Shown here in pieces: positions 21,972-31,500 of a stretch of DNA of 64,000 nucleotides. The translations under genes were made by a program, and so were the position numbers. The notes beneath the pieces are model-generated. The model was not told the origin of the DNA. It was given only the letters and a program-made list of their open reading frames with translations, and searched no databases. How positions within the stretch are numbered: the stretch's first letter is position 1; the number at the start of each line of letters is the position of its first letter. Source of the stretch: Hypericum androsaemum (lineage: Eukaryota > Streptophyta > Magnoliopsida > Malpighiales > Hypericaceae); the NCBI GenBank assembly GCA_963995505.1, contig OZ023186.1, positions 12,717,570 to 12,781,569 of the forward strand, in the 5' to 3' direction.

Positions 21972-21976
21972 TAAGG
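21972..21976. repeat. Target-site duplication of element 3
   Basis: TAAGG, matching 28528-28532. Confidence 0.88.
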
Positions 21977-22724
21977 TGATGTGAACACGTCCACTATGGA
22001 GCTACAAGACCCACAACTAGTTCAAGTTCCACTTGGACCAATCATAAGAGCAAGAGCAAAGACGCTTCAAGCTGAGCTCAACGGATTAATTCAAGGGATT
22101 TGGACTACAACCAGTTCGTGTAAGCCCGTGGACGTCCATGCAAAGCCCATGCACGTGATTGGAGTTGTTTTGGAAGCCTAAAGGAGTAGAACCAAGATTC
22201 CTACTTTTTAGGAATAAGAGTTATCCAAACTTTTTATAACTTTTTAGGAATAAGAGTTATCCAATAGTGGATAATGTTGGATAATGATTGTGTTTTTCAA
22301 TTCTTAGGATAAACATTCATTTTTAGAACTAGTTTAAGTAGTATGATAAGTTTGGAGCTCTTCAGAACTTATCTTGTTGACTTTGGAGTCTATCCAGGTC
22401 AGTTTTAACCTCTATATAAGGAGGGCCACGAATTCAATAAAGGCATCACTTTTTGGCATAAGAAAATTCGTGAGATTTGATACTCTGGTTGTCCTTATGG
22501 GCTGGATTGCTTAGCTAGGGCATTTGTACTTATCAAACAGAATTTCCATCTCCGTTTGTGGCGTATTCGATTCAAGATCAAGGTTCGTGTTCTCACCATT
22601 GCTACGGGTCAAAGTTAACCAACACTAAGGTTCGGTGCGAGGCGCAAAGCGGCGGGTCAAGATCAACCATCATCCTAGAGTAGACGGTCCGAGTTGGTGC
22701 GAGTTCCTGACGGGATTCATATCA
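21977..22724 (+). repeat. 5' LTR of element 3
   Basis: 748 bp, TGATGTGAAC to TTCATATCA. TATATAAG lies at 22413-22420 and AATAAA at 22436-22441. It contains a direct repeat around TTTTTAGGAATAAGAGTTATCC (about 22205-22262). Confidence 0.95.
22413..22441 (+). promoter_or_regulatory. Core promoter and polyadenylation signal, 5' LTR of element 3
   Basis: TATATAAG (22413-22420) then AATAAA (22436-22441), the same arrangement as in the solo LTR and element 1. This is the likely start of element transcription and marks the U3/R boundary downstream of the TATA box. Confidence 0.65.
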
Positions 22725-22726
22725 TT

Positions 22727-22738
22727 TGGTATCAGAGC
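22727..22738 (+). other. Primer-binding site of element 3 (initiator tRNA-Met)
   Basis: TGGTATCAGAGC, two bases after the 5' LTR end, complementary to the 3' end of initiator tRNA-Met. Confidence 0.93.
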
Positions 22739-23215
22739 TTAGGTTCTACTTTAGACCTTATATCTTTACATTTATTGTCTTTATTTGTTTGGTATTTCAG
22801 ATTCGTGACTTTAGTGTCCTAAGTCGTGTATTCTGATCAAAAAGAAAAAAAAAGTCAGAATTCAAGTAGGATTAGTAGAATCGGAATTCAAGTAGGACTA
22901 GTAGTATTGGATAGTGCAATTTCGTGATTCAAGAAGATAGAAGCGAAGGCAAGAACGAAAGCAAGAAGAAGAAAGAAGAAGACTCGGCAACTAAAGTGTG
23001 CGAAGGCCAAGCTAATCTCTACTAGCTCCACAAGAACCAACAAGAGTGTCACGAGAGGAAAAAGGCAATAGTGGTGAGCACATTAGAGAGAAAAGAGCCA
23101 AATAGTTGAGTGTAAACATGAGTGAATCCGAGTGCAACATACTTTGAGGGTAAACACGTAAGGGAGTGATTGGTGAGGTCCATTATTTTTAACTAACCAA
23201 TTTTCTTGCAGCAAC
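22739..23215 (+). other. 5' leader of element 3
   Basis: A 477-bp untranslated leader, rich in AAG near 22930-22990. It ends in the polypyrimidine-like run AATTTTCTTGCAG just four bases before the gag ATG. Element 1 has the same ending, which suggests a conserved 3' splice site and an intron in the leader. No ORF of note. Confidence 0.6.
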
Positions 23216-24172
23216 ATGTCTCAAGAAAATGAAGGAGAAAGAGGAGGAGCTTGGGGCAACGTTGACCCTAAGGTATTTGTGGAGGCCTTAACGGGGAAGC
23301 TCCAACAAATGATGAGAGCGAAGGTTGAGCAAATACACCAACGCTTGGATATCATAGAGAATTCACGTGCTAGCCAACAACCACAAAGCATACCTCGTGC
23401 CCAAAGAAGAATAGCACCTATGGGAGGAATGAGTGGAGATGAGTCTGACTTTGATGAGGACGTAGGCTCCACAAGGAATGTTAGGAGGTTGAAGAATGAA
23501 CGCCAACCTAGGGAGGCCAGGCAGAGAGGGAATGACAATTTGGGAAGCATCAAGTTAAAAATACCTTCCTTTGCAGGTCGTTCTGATCCGGAGGCTTATC
23601 TTGAATGGGAGAAGAAGATCGAATTTGTGTTTGATTGTCACAATTGTTCCGAGGCAAAGAAGGTAAAGCTGGCTGTGACTGAATTTACTGATTATGCTAT
23701 AACTTGGTGGGATCAATTTGTCACAAGCAGGAGACGTAACGGAGAATATCCCATAGAAACATGGGCGGAGATGAAAGTTTTGATGAGGAAACGCTTTGTT
23801 CCTAGTCATTACTACCGTGATCTTTTTAAAAAGTTACAAGGACTGCGACAAGGAAGTATGAGTGTGGAAGATTACTATAAGCAGATGGAGATGGCCATGA
23901 TACGAGCCAACATAGAGGAGGATCGTGAAGCCACTATGGCTAGGTTCTTGAATGGACTAAATCCTGAAATTCAAGATAAAGTGGAGCTACAACACTACGT
24001 CTAATTGGAAGATATGGTTCATATGGCCAACAAGATAGAGAAACAAATGAAGAGAGAGGGAGGAACACGAGCTACATCAAGTGCTACTTGGAAGCCGAAT
24101 TATCCAAACAAGTTTGATAAGCCACAGGCGTAACACAAGACCGAGAGTTCTAATACCAGCTCTCAAAAGAAA
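23216..24172 (+). pseudogene. Element 3 gag, N-terminal and central part
   Basis: ATG at 23216 (MSQENEGERGG...), matching the start in element 1. The Gag domain spans SFAGRSDPEAYLEWEKKIEF to ARFLNGLNPEI. TAA at 24002-24004 cuts it after HYV, where element 1 reads on with LEDMVHMA. A second in-frame TAA lies at 24130-24132, in a short region where element 3 is also a few codons shorter than element 1. The truncated product would have the capsid-like domain but no zinc knuckle. Confidence 0.9.
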
Positions 24173-25020
24173 GTGGAAGCCCCTCCTATAAGAAATCGAG
24201 ACATTAGGTGCTTTAAATGTCAAGGAAGGGGGCACATAGCAAGTCAATGTCCTAACAAGCAGGTTATGGTGCTTAGAGAGAGCGGGGAGGTCGAGACAGA
24301 GGGAGAAGATTCGAACCATGGAAGCATGCCCTCATTGGAAGACCTGTCCGATGAGGAATTCCAAGCTACTGAAGCACTCACTTTGGTGACTAGAAGGGCT
24401 TTGAACTTGCAAGCAAAAGAAGGAGAAGATGATGCACAACGAGAGAATATTTTCCACACAAGGTGTTATATCAAGGGCAAGGTGTGTAGCGTCATTATTG
24501 ATGGAGGAAGCTGTGCTAATGTTGCAAGTACCACTATGGTAGAAAAGTTGGGGTTGATCACAAAGAAACACCCTAAACCTTACAAGCTACAGTGGTTGAA
24601 TGATAGTGGAGAAGTACGCGTGGAAGGGCAAGTGCTAGTGACATTTCGAATTGGCAAATATGAAGATGAAGTGCTATGTGATGTGGTGCCAATGCAAGCT
24701 GGTCACCTACTACTCGGAAGGCCATGGCAATTTGATAGGAAGGTTAAGCATGATGGCTACACCAACAAGTACTCGTTCACACTCAATCGACGAGTAATCA
24801 CATTAGCACCCTTAACACCGTCACAAGTTTGTGAAGATCAATTGAAGTTACAAAAAGAGAATGATGAGAAAAAGAAGAGTGACCAAAAGAAAAAAATTGA
24901 GAGGAGAGAAGAAGCCGAAAAAAAGAAAGGAAAAATGGCCAATGAAGAGAAAGAGCTTGAGAGAGCAAAAGAAGTCGGAAAAACAGAAATTAAAACGGCC
25001 AATGAGAGAAAAACCGAGGG
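24173..25020 (+). pseudogene. Element 3 gag zinc knuckle, protease and charged linker
   Basis: Open frame continuing gag. It has the CCHC knuckle CFKCQGRGHIASQC (24209-24250), an acidic stretch, and a protease with intact active site IIDGGSCAN (D at 24500-24502) and LLLGRPWQFD. A strongly charged Lys/Glu linker of about 75 residues follows. The frame is lost by a one-base deletion in the G run at about 25016-25022. Beyond that point the RT frame ([17 protein letters not shown]) is one register off, and the old frame runs to TGA at 25085-25087. Confidence 0.9.
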
Positions 25021-27984
25021 GTGGAAAAGGAGTTTTATGTGGGAGCAAGTGATATCAAGCAAGCATGTTTTGAAAAAAGGCCAATGATCGTACTTATGTA
25101 CAAGGAGGGATTTTTAAACACTAACGAACTTGAACCACACTTGCCTAGTATGGTTGTTTCCCTTTTGCAGGACTACGCGGATGTATTCCCCAACGAGCTA
25201 CCATCAGGGTTACCACCTATCCAAGGGATTGAGCACCAAATTGACTTAGTTCCGGGAGCTGCCATACCTAATCGTCCCGCATATAGGAGCAATCCGGGGG
25301 AAACAAAAGAACTTGTGCGACATGTCAACGAGCTATTAGAGAAAGGGTACGTGAGAGAGAGCATGAGTCCTAGTGCCGTGCCAGTCCTACTCGTGCCTAA
25401 GAAGGATGGATCATGGAGGATGTGTGTTGATTGTCGAGCAGTCAACAACATAACGGTAAAATATCATCACCCTATTCCTCGATTAGATGACATGTTAGAT
25501 GAGCTGCATGGATCGAGCATGTTTTCTAAAATTGACTTGAAGAGTGGTTATCATCAAATTAGAATGAAAGAAGGAGATGAGTGGAAGACAGCCTTTAAAA
25601 CGAAATATGGATTATATGAATGGATGGCCATGCCATTCGGTTTGTCTAATGCTCCTAGCACATTTATGCGACTCATGAATCATGTTTTACATCCATTTAT
25701 TGGCAAATTTGTAGTCGTTTATTTTGATGATATACTTGTTTATAGCAAGAGCATGGAGGATAACATGGAACATTTGAAATCTGTTCTAAATGCACTTAGA
25801 AAAGATCAATTGTTTGCTAACTTGAAGAAGTGCACCTTTTGCACAGATAAGCTTGTCTTCTTGGGTTTTGTTGTTAGTGCTAAAGGAATACAGGTCTATG
25901 AAGAAAAGATACGTGCAATTCGAGATTGGCCAAGTCCCACGAGCGTGGCTAAAGTCTGAAGTTTCCATGGACTAGCTAGTTTCTACAGGAGATTTGTGAA
26001 AGATTTTAGTAGCTTAGTCGCACCACTTACTGAGGTGATCAAGAAGAACGTTGGATTTAGCTGGGGTGAAGCTCAAGAGAAGGCGTTTCAGCTCATCAAG
26101 GAGAAGTTGACAAATGCACCTTTATTATCATTACCTAACTTTTCTAAGGCGTTTGAGGTTGAGTGTGATGCTTCAGGTGTTGGAATAGGTGCTGTGCTCA
26201 TGCAAGAAGGACGGCCAATTGCCTACTTTAGCGAAAAGCTAAGCGGAGCAGCCTTGAATTACCCAACTTACGACAAGGAGTTGTATGCATTGGTTCGGAT
26301 ATTGGAGACATGGCAACATTACTTATGGCCCAAGGAATTTGTGATTCATACTGACCATGAATCTTTGAAGCATTTAAAGGGTCAACACAAGCTGAATAAA
26401 AGGCATGCACATTGGGTTGAATTTATTGAGATGTTTCCTTATGTCATACGCTACAAGCAAGGTAAGGAAAATGTAGTAGCTGATGCACTGTCACGAAGGT
26501 ATGTTTTGATTTCAGCTCTTGATGCAAAATTACTTGGTTTTGAATGCATTAAAGAGTTATACGCTGATGATACTGACTTTGGTGATGTGTTTCGTGGAAT
26601 CGAGAGGAGTGCGTCTGGTAAGTTCTTTCGGAATGAAGGGTATCTATTTCGTGAGAATAAGCTTTGTGTGCCTAATTGTTCCATGCGAGAATTGTTGATA
26701 CAAGAGGCACACGGAGTCGGATTGATGGGACATTTTGGAATAGCAAAGACTTTAGCAATTTTACACGAGCACTTCCACTGGCCGCACATGAAGCGCGACG
26801 TTGAGAGAGTTTGTGGACATTGCATCACTTGCAAGCAAGCTAAGTCTAAGGTAAAACCCCACGGATTGTACAGTCCCCTACCTATACCTACTGAGCCTTG
26901 GATTGATATTTCTATGGACTTTGTGTTAGGACTTCCTAGGACTAAACGTGGTAGAGATTCAATTTTTGTCGTGGTGGATAGGTTTTCTAAGATGGCGCAT
27001 TTTATTCCATGTCATAAAACTGATGATGCCTCACATATTGCTGATTTGTTCTTTCGGGAAGTTGTAAGACTGCATGGCATGCCTAGAACAATCATTTCAG
27101 ATAGAGATACTAAGTTCTTAGGCTACTTTTGGAAGACTTTGTGGTGTAAGTTAGGTACCAAGTTATTATTTTCTACTACTTGTCATCCACAAACTGATGG
27201 ACAAACAGAAGTTGTGAATAGGACTTTGTCTACACTGTTAAGAGCGCTCATTAAGCATAATAGTAAAGCTTGGGAAGATTGTTTGCCACATGTTGAGTTT
27301 GCTTATAATCGATCTGTTCATTCTGCTACTCAATTCTCACCGTTTGAACTTGTGTATGGTTTTAATCCTCTGACCCCACTAGATTTATCACCTTTGCCTT
27401 CGAATGAGTATGTTAACTTAGATGGCAAGAAGAAGGCTGAATTTGTCAAGCAGCTGCATGAGAAGGCGAGATTGAACATTGAGAAACGAACGGAGCAGTA
27501 CGCAACACAATCGAATAAAGGGCGACACAAAGTTGTCTTTGAGCCTGGTGATTGGGTTTGGTTGCATATGAGGAAGGAACGGTTTCCGGCGCAACGGCGT
27601 TCAAAGTTACTACCTCGTGGGGATGGTCCCTTTCAAGTTTTAGAGCGCATCAATGACAATGCTTATAAGCTTGACCTGCCGGGTGAGTATAATGTAAGTG
27701 CTTCTTTTAATGTTGCTGACTTAAGCCCGTTTGATGTAGGTGAAGATTTGAGGGAAAATCCTTTTCAAGAGGGGGGGAATGATGTGAACAAGTCCACTAT
27801 GGAGCTACAAGACCCACAACCAGTTCGAGTTCCACTTGGACCAATCACAAGAGGAAGAGCAAAGACGCTTCAAGGTGAGCTCAAGGGATTAATTCAAGGG
27901 ATTTGGACTACAACCAGTTCGTGTAAGCCCGTGGACGTCCATGCAAAGCCCATGCACGTGATTGGAGTTGTTTTGGAAGCCTAA
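25021..27984 (+). pseudogene. Element 3 RT, RNase H, integrase and CR-like tail
   Basis: Single frame interrupted only by TGA at 25957-25959 (CGA in element 1), between RT thumb and RNase H. RT has [20 protein letters not shown] and intact YFDD (25720-25731). RNase H has [19 protein letters not shown] and HTDHESL. Integrase has the HHCC finger (about 26705-26835), [15 protein letters not shown] and [10 protein letters not shown] with all three acids, and a [13 protein letters not shown]-terminal region. The frame then crosses the polypurine tract into the 3' LTR and ends after a basic [19 protein letters not shown] tail at 27982-27984. This LTR-overlapping tail is the CRM hallmark; a centromere-targeting role is inference. 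From 25960 to the end it is fully open. Confidence 0.93.
27767..27779 (+). other. Polypurine tract of element 3
   Basis: AAGAGGGGGGGAA immediately before the 3' LTR at 27780. It is also translated as part of the polyprotein. Confidence 0.9.
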
Positions 27985-28527
27985 AGGAGTAGAACCAAGA
28001 TTCCTACTTTTTAGGAGTAAGAGTTATCCAAACTTTTTATAACTTTTTAGGAATAAGAGTTATCCAATAGTGGATAATGTTGGATAATGATTGTGTTTTT
28101 CAATTCTTAGGATAAACATTCATTTTTAGAACTAGTTTAAGTAGTATGATAAGTTTGGAGCTCTTCAGAACTTATCTTGTTGACTTTGGAGTCTATCCAG
28201 GTCAGTTTTAACCTCTATATAAGGAGGGCCACGAATTCAATAAAGGCATCACTTTTTGGCATAAGAAAATTCATGAGATTTGATACTCTGGTTGTCCTTG
28301 TGGGCTGGATTGCTTAGCTAGGGCATTTGTACTTATCAAACGGAATTTCCATCTCTGTTTGTGGCGTATTCGATTCAAGATCAAGGTTCGTGTTCTCACC
28401 ATTGCTACGGGTCAAAGTTAACCAACAATAAGGTTCGGTGCAAGCCGCAAAGCGACGGGTCAAGATCAACCATCATCCTAGAGTAGACGATCCGAGTTGG
28501 TGCGAGTTCCTGACGGGATTCATATCA
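27780..28527 (+). repeat. 3' LTR of element 3
   Basis: 748 bp, with the same ends as the 5' LTR. TATATAAG at 28216-28223 and AATAAA at 28239-28244. The first 205 bp is coding. As the downstream LTR it could drive transcription into satellite block E. Confidence 0.95.
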
Positions 28528-28532
28528 TAAGG
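28528..28532. repeat. Target-site duplication of element 3
   Basis: TAAGG directly after the 3' LTR end CATATCA, matching 21972-21976. Confidence 0.88.
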
Positions 28533-31500
28533 CAAGATAAGGCAAGAAAGGGAAAGATTAGGCAAGAAAAGGAAAGGTAAAGGCAAGATAAGGGAAGAAC
28601 AGGGAAAGAAAAGGCACGATAAGGAAAGAAAAGGCAAGAAAAGGAAAAAGGGTAGAAAAGGCAAGATAAGTTAAGAAAAAGAAAGGAAAGGCAAGGAAAA
28701 GGCATGAAATGGCAAGAAAATGAAGGAAATGGAAAGAAAAGGAAAGATAGGGCAAGAAAAAGCAAGATAATGCAAGAAAAGGAAAGATAAGGTAATCAAA
28801 GGGAAGGAAAAGGAAAGATAAGGCAAGAAAATGCAAGAAAAATGTATGAAAAGGCAAGAAAAGGCAAGATAAGTCAAAATAAGGCAAGATAATGGAAGGA
28901 CGGGGCAAGAAAAGGCAAGGAATGGAAAGAAAAGGCAAGAAAGGCATGAAAAATGCATGAAAATGTATGAAAAGGAAATATAAGGCAAGAAAAGGAAAGA
29001 AAAGGAAAGATAAGGCAAGAAAAGGCATGAAAAGGCAAGAATAGGAAAGAAAAGAAAAGGCAAGAAAAGGAACGAAATGGCAAGGAAAAGGTAAGAAAAG
29101 GAAAGATAAGTAAAGAAAAGGCAAGATAAGGTAAGAAACGGCAAGAAAAGGGAGAAAATGCAAGATAAGGGAAGAGAAGGGAAGGAATGGGAAGAAAAGG
29201 AAAGATGAGGCAAGAAAAGGCAAGATAATGCAAGAAAGGGAAAAAAAGGCGAGGAAAAGGAAAGAAACGGCAAGATAAGGAAAGAAAAGGAAGGAAAATG
29301 CAAGAAAAGGCAAGGATAAAACATGAAAAAGCAAGGAAAAGGCAAGATAAGGCAAGATAAGGAATGAAAAGGCAAGATAGGGAAAGAAAAGGGCAAGAAA
29401 AGGCAATATAATTCAAGAAAAGATAAGAAAAGGCAAGAAAAGGAAAGATAAGGCAAGAAATGGCATAAGGAGGCAAGAAAAGGAAAGGAAAAGGCAAGAA
29501 AAGGCAAGGGAAAGAAAAGAAAAGACAAAAAAGGCAAGATAAGGCAAGAAAAAGTATGAAGAGGCAAGAAAAGGCAAAAAAAAGCAAGAAATGGCAAGAT
29601 AAGGCAAGAAAAGACAAGATAAGTCAAGGTAAGGCTAGATAAGGGAAGGATAGGGAAAGAAAAGGCAAGATAATGCAAGAAAAGGCAAGAAAAAGGCAGG
29701 ATAAGGAAATAAAAGGAAAGGAAAAGGCAAGAAAAGTCAAGGAAAAGGAAAGAAAAGGCAATAGGGTAAGAAAAGGAAAGAAAAGGGAAGAATATGCAAG
29801 ATAGGGCAAGAAAAAGCAAGATAAGGCAAGAAAAGGAAAAATAAGGCAAGAAAAGGAAAGATAAGGCAAGAATAGGCAAGGAAAGGGCAAGAAAAGGTAA
29901 GAAAGGGAAAGAGAAGTCAAGAAAAGGCATTGAAAAGGCAAGAAAAGGAAAGATAAGGCAAGAAAAGGCAAGATAAGGCAAAAAAAGGCAAGATATGAAA
30001 AGAAAAGGCAAGATAAGGCAAGAAAAGGAAAGAAAAGGCAAGGAAAAGGCAAGAAAAGGCAAGATAAGGCAATATAAGTAAAGAAAAAGCAATGAAAAGG
30101 CAAGAAAAGGTAAGATAAGATAACAAATGGCAAGATAAGGCAAGAAAAGGGAATGAAAGGGAAGTAAAGGAAAGATGAGGCAAGAAAAGGCAAGAAAAGG
30201 AAAAAAAGGCAAGATAAGGTCAGAAAAGATTTAAAAAAGGCAAGATAAGGCAATAAAGGCAAGAAAAGGAAAGAAAAGAAAAGATTAAGCAAGAAAAGGC
30301 AAGATAAGGCAAGAAAGGAAAAGGCAAGATAAGGGAAGAACATGGCAAGTAAAGGCAAGGTAAGGAAAGAAAAGGCAAGAAAAGGAAAGAACACGCAAGG
30401 AAAAGGCAAGAAACGGCAAGAAAAGATAAGAAAAGGCAAGAAAAGGAAAAAAAAAGCAAAGAAAAGGCAAGGAAAATGCAAGATAAGGCAAGTTAAGGGT
30501 AGGACAGTGCAAGAAAAGGTAAGATAAGGAAAGAAAAGGCAAGGAAAGGAAAGAAAAGACATGGAAAAGGCGAGAAAAGGAAAGATAAGGCAAGAAAAGG
30601 CAAGAAAAGGTAAGAAAAGGAAAGAAATTGCATGAAAAGGCAAGAAAAGGATAGATAAGGCAAGAAAAGGCATGAAAAGGCAAGAAAAGGAAAGAAAAAA
30701 AGGCAAGATAAGGCAAGAAAAGGAAAGAAAAGGCAAGAAAAAAGCAAGGAAAGGATAGAAAAGGAAAGATAAGGCAAGAAAGGATAGAAAGGGCAAGATA
30801 TGGTCAGAAAAGGCAAGAGAAGGCATGGAAAGGCAAGAAATGGAAAGCAAAAGGCAAGATACGGGAGGGACAGGGCAAGAAAAGGCAAGATAAGGAAAGA
30901 AAAGGCAAGGAAAAGGAAAGAAAAGGTAGGATAAGGAAAGAAAAGGCAAGAAAATGCCAGATAAGGCAAGGAAAAGACATGAAAAGGCAAGAAAAGGCAA
31001 GAAAAGGCAAGAACATGCAAGAAAAGGCAAGAAAATGTAAGATAAGGCAATATAAGGCTAGAAAATGATAGAAATAGATGGAAAAGGAAAGATAAGAAAA
31101 TAAAAAGCAAGATAATGCAAGAAAAGGCAAGATAAGGCAAGAAAAGGCAAGAAAATGAAAGAAATGGTAAGAAAAGGAAAGATAAGGCAAGAAAATGCAA
31201 GATAAGGTAAGAAAAAGGCAAGGAAAGGAAAAAAAGGATAGATAGGGCAAAAAAAGGCAAGAAAAGGCATGAAAAAGGAACGGAAAGGCAAGAAAAGGAA
31301 AGATAGGGTATGAAAAAGACATGAAAATTCTAGATAGGGCAAGAAAATGCAAGATAAGGCAAGATAAGACAAGAAAAAGGCAAGAAAATGAAAGAAATGT
31401 TAAGAAAAGGCATGGAAAAGGCAAGAAAAGAAAAGATAAGGCATGAAAAGGCAAGATAAGGTAAGATAAGTAAAGAAAATGTAAGAAAAGGTAAGATAAG

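Larger units (their letters stand above)
21977..28527 (+). mobile_element. CRM-like Ty3/gypsy retrotransposon, element 3 (full length)
   Basis: A 6551-bp element with perfect duplication TAAGG (21972-21976 and 28528-28532), two 748-bp LTRs, primer-binding site, gag, protease, RT, RNase H, integrase and polypurine tract. The LTRs differ at about 17 positions by eye (about 2.3%), so it inserted recently on an evolutionary scale. Coding sequence is close to element 1 but the LTRs are clearly different, so these are two subfamilies. The polyprotein frame runs 205 bp into the 3' LTR, as in CRM elements. Three stop codons and one frameshift break it, while all catalytic motifs survive. Confidence 0.95.

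Noticed and set aside
22727..22738. tRNA gene fragment at TGGTATCAGAGC
   Set aside because: It sits two bases after an LTR, so it is the primer-binding site. No tRNA cloverleaf surrounds it.
25060..25095. Programmed frameshift at the TTGAAAAAAG run between protease and RT
   Set aside because: Elements 1 and 3 share the A run, but their frame changes are at different places (about 8650 and about 25018) and in different registers, so both are ordinary one-base deletions.
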